Positions 1 through 14,930 are shown, counted from the first letter of the stretch. The stretch: DNA of 64,000 nt from Eleusine coracana subsp. coracana (GCA_032690845.1 CM064417.1:26051833-26115832), one strand, 5' to 3'. Numbers and translations are program-made. Notes: generated by a model not told the origin, from the letters alone.

Positions 1-3000
1 AGCCATTAGGCGATGATATGATGTCTCACGGTTGCTTCATTACTTGTCCATACTCGATTGTTCTCGCTGGTGATACGTGTCAATCGAGCATGATGACATT
101 GAATGGGCATCTCGTAGGCCTCATCTCATCGACGTCACAGTTTGGCCCGATTGCTTGGACTTGCTTGTCTATACTTCGTTTGGTAGCCGGTGATACGGTG
201 GCCATCGAGTATAACGACATTACGAGCCATTAGGCGATGATATGATGTCTCACGGTTCTTCATTACTTGTCCATACTCGATTGTTCTCACTGGTGATACA
301 GTGTCAATGAGCATGATGATTGAATGGGCATCTCGTATGGCCTCATCTCATCGACGTCACAGTTTGGCCCGATTGCTTGGACTTGCCTGTCTATACTTCG
401 TTTGTACTAGCCGGTGATACGGTGGCCATCGAGTATAACGACATTAGACGAGCCATTAGGCGATGATATGATGTCTCACGGTTGCTTCATTACTTGTCCA
501 TACTCGATTGTTCTCACTGGTGATACAGTGTCAATCGAGCATGATGATATTGAATGGGCATCTCGTAGGCCTCATCTCATCGACGTCACAGTTTGGCCCG
601 ATTGCTTGGACTTGCCGTCTATACTTCGTTGGTACTAGCCGGTGATACGGTGGCCATCGAGTATAACGACATTAGACGAGCCATTAGGCGATGATATGAT
701 GTCTCACGTTGCTTCATTACTTGTCCATACTCGATTGTTCTCGCTGGTGATATAGTGTCAATCGAGCATGATGATTGAATGGGCATCTCGTAAGGCCTCA
801 TCTCATCGACGTCACAGTTTGGCCCGATTGCTTGGACTTGCCTGTCTATACTTCGTTGTACTAGCCGGTGATACGGTGGCCATCGAGTATAACGACATTA
901 GATGAGCCATTAGGCGATGATATGATGTCTCACGGTTCTTCATTACTTGTCCATACTCGATTGTTCTCACTGGTGATACAGTGTCAATCGAGCATGATGA
1001 CATTGAATGGGCATCTCGTAAGGCCTCATCTCATCGACGTCACAGTTTGGCCGATTGCTTAGACTTGCCTTGTCTATACTTCGTTGGTACTAGCCGGTGA
1101 TACGGTGCCATCGAGTATAACGATATTAGACGAGCCATTAGGCGATGATATGAGTCTCACGGTTGCTTCATTACTTGTCCATACTCGATTGTTCTCGCTG
1201 GTGATACAGTGTCAATCGAGCATGATGATTGAATGGGCATCTCGTAAGGCTCATCTCATCGACGTCACAGTTTGGCCCGATTGCTTGGACTTGCCTTGTC
1301 TATACTTCGTTGTACTAGCCGGTGATACGGTGGCCATCGAGTATAACGACATTAGACGAGCCATTAGGCGATGATATGATGTCTCACGGTTGCTTCATTA
1401 CTTGTCCATACTCGATTGTTCTCGCTGGTGATACGTGTCAATCGAGCATGATGACATTGAATGGGCATCTCGTATGGCCTCATCTCATCGACGTCACATT
1501 TGGCCGATTGCTTGGACTTGCCTGTCTATACTTCGTTGTACTAGCCGGTGATACGGTGGCCATCGAGTATAATGACATTAGACGAGCCATTAGGCGATGA
1601 TATGATGTCTCACGGTTGCTTCATTACTTGTCCATACTCGATTGTTCTCACTGGTGATACGGTGTCAATCGAGCATGATGACATTGAATGGGCATCGTAA
1701 GGCCTCATCTCATCGACGTAGTTTGGCCGATTGCTTGGACTTGCTGTCTATACTTGTTGTTAGCCGGTGATACGGTGGCCATCGAGTATAACGACATTGG
1801 ACAGCCATTAGGCGATGATATGATGTCTCACGGTTTCTTCATTACTTGTCCATACTCGATTGTTCTCACTGGTGATACAGTGTCAATGAGCATGATGATA
1901 TGAATGGGCATCTCGTATGGCCTCATCTCATCGACGTCACAGTTTGGCCCGATTGCTTGGACTTGCCTTGTCTATACTTCGTTTGTACTAGCCGGTGATA
2001 CGGTGGCCATCGTATAACGACATTAGACGAGCCATTAGGCGATGATATGATGTCTCACGGTTGCTTCATTACTTGTCCATACTCGATTGTTCTCGCTGGT
2101 GATACAGTGTCAATCGAGCATGATGACATTGAATGGGCATCTCGTAGGCCTCATCTCATCGACGTCACAGTTTGGCCCGATTGCTTGGACTTGCCTGTCT
2201 ATACTTCGTTGGTACTAGCCGGTGATACGGTGGCCATCGAGTATAACGACATTAGACGAGCCATTAGGCGATGATATGATGTCTCACGGTTCTTCATTAC
2301 TTGTCCATACTCGATTGTTCTCACTGGTGATACAGTGTCAATCGAGCATGATGAATTGAATGGGCATCTCGTAGGCCTCATCTCATCGACGTCACAGTTT
2401 GGCCCGATTGCTTGGACTTGCCTTGTCTATACTTCGTTTGTACTAGCCGGTGATACGGTGGCCATCGAGTATAACGACATTAGACGAGCCATTAGGCGAT
2501 GATATGATGTCTCACGGTTGCTTCATTACTTGTCCATACTCGATTGTTCTCGCTGGTGATACAGTGTCAATGAGCATGATGATATTGAATGGGCATCTCG
2601 TATGGCCTCATCTCATCGACGTCACAGTTTGGCCCGATTGCTTGGACTTGCCTTGTCTATACTTCGTTTGTACTAGCCGGTGATACGGTGGCCATCGAGT
2701 ATAACGACATTAGAGCCATTAGGCGATGATATGATGTCTCACGGTTGCTTCATTACTTGTCCACTCGATTGTTCTCGCTGGTGATACAGTGTCAATCGAG
2801 CATGATGATATTGAATGGGCATCTCGTAGGCCTCATCTCATCGACGTCACAGTTTGGCCCGATTGCTTGGACTTGCCTGTCTATACTTCGTTGGTACTAG
2901 CCGGTGATACGGTGGCCATCGAGTATAACGACATTAGACGAGCCATTAGGCGATGATATGATGTCTCACGGTTGCTTCATTACTTGTCCATACTCGATTG

Positions 3001-6000
3001 TTCTCGCTGGTGATACAGTGTCAATGAGCATGATGATTGAATGGGCATCTCGTATGGCCTCATCTCATCGACGTCACAGTTTGCCCGATTGCTTGGACTT
3101 GCCTTGTCTATACTTCGTTGTACTAGCCGGTGATACGGTGGCCATCGAGTATAACGACATTAGACGAGCCATTAGGCGATGATATGATGTCTCACGGTTG
3201 CTTCATTACTTGTCCATACTCGATTGTTCTCACTGGTGATACAGTGTCAATCGAGCATGATGATTGAATGGGCATCTCGTGGCCTCATCTCATCGAGTCA
3301 CAGTTTGGCCCGATTGCTTGGACTTGCCTTGTCTATACTTCGTTGTACTAGCCGGTGATACGGGGCCATCGAGTAACGACATTAGACGAGCCATTAGGCG
3401 ATGATATGATGTCTCACGGTTGCTTCATTACTTGTCCATACTCGATTGTTCTCACTGGTGATACAGTGTCAATCGAGCATGATGATTGAATGGGCATCTC
3501 GTAAGGCCTCATCTCATCGACGTCACAGTTTGGCCGATTGCTTGGACTTGCCTTGTCTATACTTCGTTGTACTAGCCGGTGATACGGTGGCCATCGAGTA
3601 TAACGACATTAGACGAGCCATTAGGCGATGATGATGTCTCACGGTTGCTTCATTACTTGTCCATACTCGATTGTTCTCACTGGTGATACGGTGTCAATCG
3701 AGCATGATGATATTGAATGGGCATCTCGTAAGGCCTCATCTCATCGACGTCACAGTTTGGCCCGATTGCTTGGACTTGCCTTGTCTATACTTCGTTGGTA
3801 CTAGCCGGTGATACGGTGGCCATCGAGTATAACGACATTAGACGAGCCATTAGGCGATGATATGATGTCTCACGGTTGCTTCATTACTTGTCCATACTCG
3901 ATTGTTCTCGCTGGTGATACAGTGTCAATCGAGCATGATGATATTGAATGGGCATCTCGTATGGCCTCATCTCATCGACGTCACAGTTTGGCCCGATTGC
4001 TTGGACTTGCCTTGTCTACTTCGTTTGTACTAGCCGGTGATACGGTGGCCATCGAGTATAACGACATTAGAGAGCCATTAGGCGATGATATGATGTCTCA
4101 CGGTTGCTTCATTACTTGTCCATACTCGATTGTTCTCGCTGGTGATACAGTGTCAATCGAGCATGATGACATTGAATGGGCATCTCGTAAGGCCTCATCT
4201 CATCGACGTCACAGTTTGGCCCGATTGCTTGGACTTGCCTTGTCTATACTTTCGTTGTTCTAGCCGGTGATACGGTGGCCATCGAGTATAACGACATTGG
4301 ACGAGCCATTAGGCGATGATATGATGTCTCACGGTTGCTTCATTACTTGTCCATACTCGATTGTTCTCGCTGGTGATACAGTGTCAGTCGAGCATGATGG
4401 ACATTGAATGGGCATCTCGTAAGGCTCATCTCATCGACGTCAAGTTTGGCCCGATTGCTTGACTTGCCTTGTCTATACTTTGTTGGTTCTAGCCGGTGAT
4501 GACGGTGGCCATCGAGTATAACGACATTGGACAGCCATTAGGCGATGATATGATGTCTCACGGTTGCTTCATTACCTGTCCATACTCGATTGTTCTCACT
4601 GGTGATACAGTGTCAATGAGCATGATGATATTGAATGGGCATCTCGTAAGGCCTCATCTCATCGACGTCACAGTTTGGCCCGATTGCTTGGACTTGCCTT
4701 GTCTATACTTCGTTTGTACTAGCCGGTGATACGGTGGCCATCGAGTATAACGACATTAGATGAGCCATTAGGCGATGATATGATGTCTCACGGTTGCTTC
4801 ATTACTTGTCCATACTCGATTGTTCTCACTGGTGATACGGTGTCAATCGAGCATGATGATATTGAATGGGCATCTCGTAGGCCTCATCTCATCGACGTCA
4901 CAGTTTGGCCCGATTGCTTGGACTTGCCTTGTCTATACTTTGTACTAGCCGGTGATACGGTGGCCATCGAGTATAACGACATTAGACGAGCCATTAGGCG
5001 ATGATATGATGTCTCACGGTTCTTCATTACTTGTCCATACTCGATTGTTCTCTGGTGATACGGTGTCAATCGAGCATGATGATATTGAATGGGTCATTCG
5101 TAAGGTCTCATCTCATCGACGCCAACATGTTTGGCCCTGATTGCTTGGCTTGCCTTGTCGATACTTTGTTGGTTCTAGCCCGGTGAGTACGTTGACGCAT
5201 CGAGTGTATAACGACATTGGACGAGCCATTAGGCGATGATTATGATTCTCATGGTTGCTTCATTACTTGTCCATAACTCGATTGTTCTTCGCTAGGTGAT
5301 ACAAGTGTCAATCGAGCATGGTGACTTGAATGAGCAAGCTCGTAAGAAGTCATGTCATCGACAGCCACTGTTTGGCCCGAGTTATTGACTTGCCTTGTCT
5401 ATCTTCATTGTTCTAGCAGGTGATACGGTGGCCATCGAGTATAACGACATTGGACGAGCCATGTAGGCGATGATATGATGTCTCACGGTTGCGTCATTAC
5501 TTGTCCATACTCCGATGGTTCTCGCTGGTTATACAGTGTCAATCGAGCATGATGACATTGAATGGGCATTCATCGTAGGGCCTCATCCATCGACGTCACA
5601 GTTTGGCCCGATTGCTTGGACTTGCCTTGTCTATACTTCGTTGGTACTAGCCGGTGATACGGTGGCCATCGAGTATAACGACATTAGACGAGCCATTAGG
5701 CGATGATATGATGTCTCACGGTTGCTTCATTACTTGTCCATACTCGATTGTTCTCACTGGTGATACAGTGTCAATCGAGCATGATGACATTGAATGGGCA
5801 TCTCGTAGGCCTCATCTCATCGACGTCACAGTTTGGCCCGATTGCTTGGACTTGCCTTGTCTATACTTCGTTGGTAGCCGGTGATACGGTGGCCATCGAG
5901 TATAACGACATTAGACGAGCCATTAGGCGATGATATGATGTCTCACGGTTGCTTCATTACTTGTCCATACTCGATTGTTCTCGCTGGTGATACGGTGTCA

Positions 6001-7090
6001 ATCGAGCATGATGACATTGAATGGGCATCTCGTAAGGCCTCATCTCATCGACGTCACAGTTTGGCCGATTGCTTGGACTTGCCTTGTCTATACTTCGTTG
6101 GTTAGCCGGGATACGGGTGGCCATCGAGTATAACGACTATTGGACGAGCCATTAGGCGATGATATGATGTCTCACGGTTGCTTCATTACTTGGCCATACT
6201 CGATTGTTCTCGCTGGTGATACGATGTCAATCGAGCATGATGACATTGAATGGGCATCTCGTAAGGCCTCATCTCATCGACGTCACAGTTTGGCCCTGAT
6301 TGCTTGGACTTGCCTTGTCTATACTTGTTGGTTCTAGCCGGTGATACGGTGACCATCGAGTATAACGACTATTGGACGAGCAATTAGGCGATGATATGAT
6401 TCTCATGGTTGCTTCATTACTTGTCCTACTCGATTGTTCCGCTAGTGATACAGTGTCCCGAGCATGATGAATTGATGGGCATTCGTAAGGTCTTCATGCT
6501 CATCGACGTCACAGTTTGGGGCCCGATGCTTGACTTGCCTTTCTATACTTGGTTGGTTCTAGCCGGTGATACGGTGGCATCGAGTATAACGACATTGGCG
6601 AGCCATTAGGCGATGATATGATGTCTCACGGTTGCTTCATTACTTGTCCATACTCGATTGTTTCTCCGCTGGTGATACGGATGTCAATCGAGCATGATGG
6701 ACATTGAATGGGCATCTCGTAAGGCCTCATCTCATCGACGTCACAATTTGGCCGATTGCTTGGACTTGCCTTGTCTAGCTTTGTTGGTCTAGCCGGTGAT
6801 ACGGTGGCCATCGAGTATAACGACATTGGACGAGCCATTAGCGATGATATGATGTCTCACTGGTTGCTTCATTAGTTGTCCATACTCGATTGTTCTCAGC
6901 TGGTGATACGGTGTCAATCGAGCATGATGACTTGAATGGGCATCTCGTAAGGCCTCATCTCATCGACGTCACATGTTTGGCCCGATTGCTTGGACTTGCC
7001 TTGTCTATACTTCGTTGGTTCTAGCCGGTGATACGGTGGCCATCGAGTATAACGACATTGGACGAGCCATTAGGCGATGATATGATGTCT
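1..7090. repeat. Left array segment with many 1-2 bp deletions
   Basis: Units here are the same satellite but often 1-4 bp short. The missing base is commonly at a site that is polymorphic elsewhere. Examples: TACGTG at about 76-81 for TAC(A/G)GTG; CGTAGG at 113-118 for CGTA(A/T)GG; CAATGAGC at about 305-312 for CAAT(C/T)GAGC; CGTTGTACT at about 854-862 for CGTT(G/T)GTACT. No diagnostic higher-order order is readable here because of this loss. There is no gene in this stretch. Confidence 0.8.
5090..6900. repeat. Highly noisy satellite units (read-like error density)
   Basis: About eight units here carry many scattered insertions, deletions and substitutions that occur nowhere else in the window. 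Examples are the stretches around 5117-5200, 5330-5365, 5560-5585 and 6400-6545. The changes are not confined to the usual polymorphic sites, and the sequence on both sides returns to ordinary units. It reads more like uncorrected long-read sequence than a degenerate array edge, but a genuinely decayed patch cannot be excluded. Confidence 0.65.
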
Positions 7091-10000
7091 CACGGTTGCT
7101 TCATTACTTGTCCATACTCGATTGTTCTCAGCTGGTGATACAGTGTCAATTGAGCATGATGATATTGAATGGGCATCTCGTATGGCTTCATCTCATCGAC
7201 GTCACAGTTTGGCCCGATTGCTTGGACTTGCCTTAGTCGATACTTGTTTGTACTAGCCGGTGATACGGTGGCCATCGAGTATAACGACATTAGACGAGCC
7301 ATTAGGCGATGATATGATGTCTCACGGTTGCTTCATTACTTGTCCATACTCGATTGTTCTCGCTGGTGAGACAGTGTCAATCGAGCATGATGACATTGAA
7401 TGGGCAGCTCGTATGGCCTCATCTCATCGACGTCACAATTTGGCCCGATTGCTTGGACTTGCCTCGTCTATACTTCGTTGGTACTAGCCGGTGATACGGT
7501 GGCCATCGAGTATAATGACATTAGACGAGCCATTAGACGATGATATGATGTCTCACGGTTGCTTCATTAGTTGTCCATACTCGATTGTTCTCACTGGTGA
7601 TACGGTGTCAATCGAGCATGATGACATTGAATGGGCATCTCGTAAGGCCTCATCTCATCGACGTCACAGTTTGGCCCGATTGCTTGACTTGCCTTGTCTA
7701 TACTTTGTTGGTTCCTAGCCGGTGATACGGTGGCCATCGAGTATAACGACATTGGACAAGCCATTAGGCGATGATATGATGTCTCACGGTTTCTTCATTA
7801 CTTGTCCATACTCGATTGTTCTCACTGGTGATACAATGTCAATTGAGCATGATGATATTGAATGGGCATCTCGTATGGCCTCATCTCATCGACGTCACAG
7901 TTTAGCCCGATTGCTTGGACTTGCCTTGTCTATACTTCGTTTGTACTAGCCAGTGATACGGTGGCCATCGTGTATAACGACATTAGATGAGCCATTAGGC
8001 GATGATATGATGTCTCACAGTTGCTTCATTACTTGTCCATACTCGATTGTTCTCGCTGGTGATACAGTGTCAATCGAGCATGATGATATTGAATGGGCAT
8101 CTCGTAAGGCCTCATCTCATCGACGTCACAGCTTGGCCCGATTGCTTGGACTTACCCTCGTCTATACTTCGTTGGTACTAGCCGGTGATACGGTGGCCAT
8201 CAAGTATAATGACATTAGACGAGCTATTAGACGATGATATGATGTCTCACGGTTGCTTCATTACTTGTCCATACTCGAATGTTCTCACTGGTGATACGGT
8301 GTCAATCGGCATGATGACATTGAATGGGCATCTCGTAAGGCCTCATCTCATCGACGTCACAGTTTGGCCCGATTGCTTGGACTTGCCTTGTCTATACTTC
8401 GTTTGTACTAGCCGGTGATACGGTGGCCATCGAGTATAACGACATTAGATGAGCCATTAGGCGATGAAATGATGTCTCACGGTTGCTTTATTACTTGTCC
8501 ATACTCGATTGTTCTCGTTGGTGATACAGTGTCAATCGAGAAAGATGACATTGAAAGGGCATCTCGTAAGGCCTCATCTTATCGACGTCACAGTTTGGCC
8601 CGATTGCTTGGACTTGCCTTTTCTATACTTCGTTTGTACTAGCCGGTGATACGGTGGCCATCGAGTATAACGACATTAGATGAGCCATTAGGCGATGATA
8701 TGATGTCTCACGGTTGCTTCATTACTTGTCCATACTCGATTGTTCTCGCTGGTGATACGGTGTCAATCGAGCATGATGATATTGAATGGGCATCTCGTAA
8801 GGCCTCATCTCATCGACGTCACAGCTTGGCCCGATTGCTTAGCCTTGCCTCGTCTATACTTTATTGGTACTAGCCGGTGATACGGTGGCCATCGAGTATA
8901 ATGACATTAGACGAGTCATTAGACGATGATATGATGTCTCACGGTTGCTTCATTACTTGTCCATACTTGATTGTTGTCGCTGGTGATACAGTGTCAATCG
9001 AGCATAATGATATTGAATGGGCATCTCATAAGGCTTCATCTCATCGACGTCACAATTTGGCCGGATTGCTTGGACTTGCCTTGTCTATACTTCGTTTGTA
9101 CTAGCCGGTGATACGGCGGCCATCGAGTATAATGACATTAGACGAGCCATTAGACGATGATATGATGTCTCACAGTTGCTTCATTACTTGTCCATACTCG
9201 ATTGTTCTCACTGGTGATACGGTGTCAATCGAGCATGATGACATTGAATGGGCATCTCGTAAGGCCTCATCTCATCGACGTCACAGTTTGGCCTGATTGC
9301 TTAGACTTGCCTTGTCTATACTTCGTTGGTAGTAGCCGGTGATACGGTGACCATCGAGTATAACGATATTAGACGAGCCATTAGGCGATGATATGATGTC
9401 TCACGGTTGCTTCATTACTTGTCCATACTCGATTGTTCTCGCTGGTGATACGGTGTCAATCGAGCATGATGACATTGAATGGGCATCTCGTAAGGTCTCA
9501 TCTCATCGACGTCACAGCTTGGCCCGATTGCTTGGACTTGCCTCGTCTATACTTTGTTGGTACTAGCCGGTGATATGGTGGCCATCGAGTATAATGACAT
9601 TAGACGAGCCATTAGACGATGATATGATGTCTCACGGTTGCTTCATTAGTTGTCCATACTCGATTGTTCTCACTGGTGATACGGTGTCAATCGAGCATGA
9701 TGACATTGAATGGGTGTCTCGTAAGGCCTCATCTCATCGACGTCACAGTTTGGCCCGATTGCTTGGACTTGCGTTGTCTATACTTGTTGGTTCCAGCCGG
9801 TGATACGGTGGCCATCGAGTATAACGACATTGGACGAGCCATTAGGCGATGATATGATGTCTCACGGTTTCTTCATTACTTGTCCATACTCGATTGTTCT
9901 CGCTGGTGATACGGTGTCAATTGAGCATGATGATATTGAATGGGCATCTCGTATGGCCTCATCTCATCGACGTCACAGTTTGGCCCGATTGCTTGGACTT

Positions 10001-11184
10001 GCCTTTTCTATACTTCGTTTGTACTAGCCGGTGATACGGTGGCCATCGAGTATAACGACATTAGACGAGCCATTAGGCGATGATATGATGTCTCACGGTT
10101 GCTTCATTACTTGTCCATACTCGATTGTTCTCACTGGTGATACGTTGTCAATCGAGCATGATGACATTGAATGGGCATCTCGTACGGCCTCATCTCATCG
10201 ACGTCACAGTTTGGCCCGATTGCTTGGACTTGCCTTGTCTATACTTCGTTTGTACTAGCCGGTGATACGGTGGCCATCGAGTATAAGGACATTAGATGGG
10301 CCATTAGGCGATGATATGATGTCTCACGGTTGCTTCATTACTTGTCCATACTCGATTGTTCTCGCTGGTGATACGGTGTGAATCGAGCACGATGACATTG
10401 AATGGGCATCTCGTATGGCCTCATCTCATCGACGTCACAATTTGGCCCGATTGCTTGGACTTGCCTCGTCTATACTTCGTTGGTACTAGCCGGTGATACG
10501 GTGGCCATCGAGTATAATGACTTTAGACGAGCCATTAGACGAAGATATGATGTCTCACGGTTGCTTCATTAGTTGTCCATACTCGATTGTTCTCACTGGT
10601 GATACAGTGTCAATCGAGCATAATGACATTGAATGGGCATCTCGTAAGGCCTCATCTCATCGACGTCACAGTCTGGCCCGATTGCTTGGACTTGCCTTGT
10701 CTATACTTCGTTTGTACTAGCCGGTGATACGGTGGCCATCGAGTATAACGACATTAGATGAGCCATTAGGCGATGATATGATGTCTCATCGTTGCTTCAT
10801 TACTGTCCATACTCAATTGTTCTCGCTGGTGATACGGTGTCAATCGAGCATGATGACATTGAATGGGCATCTCGTAAGGCCTGATCTCATCGACGTCACA
10901 GTCTGGCCCGATTGCTTGGACTTGCCTTGTCTATACTCCGTTTGTACTAGCCGGTGATACGGTGGCCATCGAGTATAACGACATTAGATGAGCCATTAGG
11001 CGACGATATGATGTCTCATAGTTGCTTCATTACTTGTCCATACTCGATTATTCTCGCTGGTGATACGGTGTCAATCGAGCATGATGACATTGAATGGGCA
11101 TCTCGTATGGCCTCATCTCATCGACGTCACAGTTTGGCCCGATTGCTTGGACTTGCCTTGTCTATACTCCGTTTGTACTAGCCG

Positions 11185-14100
11185 GTGATACGGTGGCCAT
11201 CGAGTATAACGACATTAGACGAGCCATTAGGCGATGATATGATGTCTCACGGTTTCTTCATTACTTGTCCATACTCGATTGTTCTCACTGGTGATACAGT
11301 GTCAATTGAGCATGATGATATTGAATGGGCATCTCGTATGGCCTCATCTCATCGACGTCACAGTTTGGCCCGATTGCTTGGACTTGCCTTGTCTATACTT
11401 CGTTGTACTAGCCGGTGATACGGTGGCCATCGAGTATAAGGACATTAGATGGCCATTAGGCGATGATATGATGTCTCACGGTTGCTTCATTACTTGTCCA
11501 TACTCGATTGTTCTCGCTGGTGATACAGTGTCAATCGAGCATAATGATATTGAATGGGCATCTCATAAGGCTTCATCTCATCGACGTCACAATTTGGCCC
11601 GATTGCTTGGACTTGCCTTGTCTATACTTCGTTTGTACTAGCCGGTGATACGGCTGGCCATCGAGTATAATGACATTAGACGAGCCATTAGACGATGATA
11701 TGATGTCTCATAGTTGCTTCATTACTTGTCCATACTCGATTGTTCTCACTGGTGATACGGTGTCAATCGAGCATGATGACATTGAATGGGCATCTCGTAA
11801 GGCCTCATCTCATCGACGTCACAGTTTGGCCTGATTGCTTAGACTTGCCTTGTCTATACTTCGTTGGTAGTAGCCGGTGATACGGTGACCATCGAGTATA
11901 ACGATATTAGACGAGCCATTAGGCGATGATATGATGTCTCACGGTTGCTTCATTACTTGTCCATACTCGATTGTTCTCGCTGGTGATACGTGTCAATCGA
12001 GCATGATGACATTGAATGGGCATCTCGTAAGGTCTCATCTCATCGACGTCACAGCTTGGCCCGATTGCTTGGACTTGCCTTGTCTATACTTCGTTGGTAC
12101 TAGCCGGTGATACTGGTGGCCATCGAGTATAATGACATTAGACGAGCCATTAGACGATGATATGATGTCTCACGGTTGCTTCATTAGTTGTCCATACTCG
12201 ATTGTTCTCACTGGTGATACGGTGTCAATCGAGCATGATGACATTGAATGGGTGTCTCGTATGGCCTCATCTCATCGACGTCACAGTTTGGCCCGATTGC
12301 TTGGACTTGCGTTGTCTATACTTCGTTGGTAGTAGCCGGTGATACGGTGATCATCGAGTATAACGATATTAGACGAGCCATTAGGCGATGATATGATGTC
12401 TCACGGTTGCTTCATTACTTGTCCATACTCGATTGTTCTCGCTGGTGATACAGTGTCAATTCAGCATGATGATATTGAATGGGCATGTCGTATGGCCTCA
12501 TCTCATCGACGTCACAGTTTGGCCCGATTGCTTGGACTTGCCTTGTCTGTACTTCGTTTGTACTAGCCGGTGATACGGTGGCCATCAAGTATAACGACAT
12601 TAGATGAGCCATTAGGCGATGATATGATGTCTCACGGTTGCTTCATTACTTGTCCATACTCGATTGTTCTCACTGGTGATACAGTGTCAATCGAGCATGA
12701 TGACATTGAATGGGCATCTCGTAAGGCCTCATCTCATCGACGTCACAGTCTGGCCCGATTGCTTGGACTTGCCTTGTCTATACTTCGTTTGTACTAGCCG
12801 GTGATACGGTGGCCATCGAGTATAACGACATTGGACGAGCCATTAGGCGATGATATGATGTCTCACGGTTTCTTCATTACTTGTCCATACTCGATTGTTC
12901 TCGCTGGTGATACGGTGTCAATTGAGCATGATGATATTGAATGGGCATCTCGTATGGCCTCATCTCATCGACGTCACAGTTTGGCCCGATTGCTTGGACT
13001 TGCCTTGTCTATACTTCGTTTGTACTAGCCGGTGATACGGTGGCCATCGAGTATAACGACATTAGACGAGCCATTAGGCGATGATATGATGTCTCACGGT
13101 TGCTTCATTACTTGTCCATACTCGATTGTTCTCACTGGTGATACGTTGTCAATCGAGCATGATGACATTGAATGGGCATCTCGTATGGCCTCATCTCATC
13201 GACGTCACAGTTTGGCCCGATTGCTTGGACTTGCCTTGTCTATACTTCGTTTGTACTAGCCGGTGATACGGTGGCCATCGAGTATAAGGACATTAGATGG
13301 GCCATTAGGCGATGATATGATGTCTCACGGTTGCTTCATTACTTGTCCATACTCGATTGTTCTCGCTGGTGATACAGTGTCAATCGAGCATGATGATATT
13401 GAATGGGCTTCTCGTAAGGCCTCATCTCATCGACGTCACAGCTTGGCCCGATTGCTTGGACTTGCCTCGTCTATACTTCGTTTGTACTAGCCGGTGATAC
13501 GGTGGCCATCGAGTATAACGATATTAGATGAGCCATTAGGCGATGATATGATGTCTCATAGTTGCTTCATTACTTGTCCATACTCGATTGTTCTCGCTGG
13601 TGATACGGTGTCAATCGAGCATGATGACATTGAATGGGCATCTCGTAAGGCCTGATCTCATCGACGTCACAGTTTGGCCCGATTGCTTGGACTTGCGTTG
13701 ACTATACTTTGTTGGTTCCAGCCGGTGATACGTGGCCATCGAGTATAACGACATTGGATGAGCCATTAGGCGATGATATGATGTCTCACGGTTTCTTCAT
13801 TACTTGTCCATACTTGATTGTTCTCACTGGTGATACAGTGTCAATTGAGCATGATGATCTTGAAATGGGCATCTCGTATGGCCTCATCTCATCGACGTCA
13901 CAGTTTGGCCCGATTGCTTGGACTTGCCTTGTCTATACTTCGTTTGTACTAGCCGGTGATACGGTGGCCATCGAGTATAACGACATTAGATGAGCCATTA
14001 GGCGATGATATGATGTCTCATAGTTGCTTCATTACTTGTCCATACTCGATTGTTCACGCTGGTGATACGGTGTCAATCGAGCATGATGACATTGAATGGG

Positions 14101-14930
14101 CATCTCGTATGGCCTCATCTCATCGACGTCACAATTTGGCCCGATTGCTTGGACTTGCCTCGTCTATACTTCGTTGGTACTAGCCGGTGATACGGTGGCC
14201 ATCGAGTATAATGACATTAGACGAGCCATTAGACGATGATATGATGTCTCACGGTTGCTTCATTACTTGTCCATACTCGATTGTTCTCACTGGTGATACG
14301 GTGTCAATCGAGCATGATGACATTGAATGGGCATCTCGTAAGGCCTCATCTCATCGACGTCACAGTTTGGCCCTGATTGCTTAGACTTGCCTTGTCTATA
14401 CTTCGTTGGTAGTAGCCGGTGATACGGTGACCATCGAGTATAACGATATTAGGACGAGCCATTAGGCGATGATATGATGTCTCAGCGGTTGCTTCATTAC
14501 TTGTCCATACTCGATTGTTCTCGCTGGTGATACAGGTGTCAATCGAGCATGATGACATTGAATGGGCATCTCGTAAGGTCTCATCTCATCGACGTCACAG
14601 CTTGGCCCGATTGCTTGGACTTGCCTTGTCTATACTTCGTTCGTACTAGCCGGTGATTCGGTGGCCATCGAGTATAATGACATTAGACGAGCCATTAGGA
14701 CGATGATATGATGTCTCACGGTTGCTTCATTACTTGTCCATACTCGATTGTTCTCGCTGGTGATACGGTGTCAATCGAGCATGATGACATTGAATGGGCA
14801 TCTCGTAAGGCCTCATCTCATCGACGTCACAGTTTGGCCGATTGCTTAGACTTGCCTTGTCTATACTTCGTTGGTAGTAGCCGGTGATACGGTGACCATC
14901 GAGTATAACGATATTAGACGAGCCATTAGT
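11185..14930. repeat. Segment recurring in order at 48.2-51.9 kb
   Basis: Units starting at 11185, about 11415, 11646, 11880, 12113, 12340, 12570, 12801, 13032, 13263, 13494, 13726, 13956, 14187, 14418 and 14650 correspond one for one to 48234, 48465, 48696, 48927, 49158, 49389, 49620, 49851, 50082, 50313, 50544, 50775, 51006, 51237, 51468 and 51699, a shift of about 37,050 bp. The left copy carries double-allele insertions (for example GGCTGGCC at 11653 and ACTGGTGG at 12112) that the right copy lacks. Confidence 0.75.

Noticed and set aside
619..801. Minus-strand ATG-initiated open frames recurring through the array (about 60-70 codons)
   Set aside because: They begin and end at variable places that depend on local indels, are absent from many intact units, and show no recognisable domain.
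5090..6900. Array boundary or junction with unique DNA
   Set aside because: Despite heavy noise the unit phase can be followed through, and normal units resume on both sides, so no unique sequence is present.
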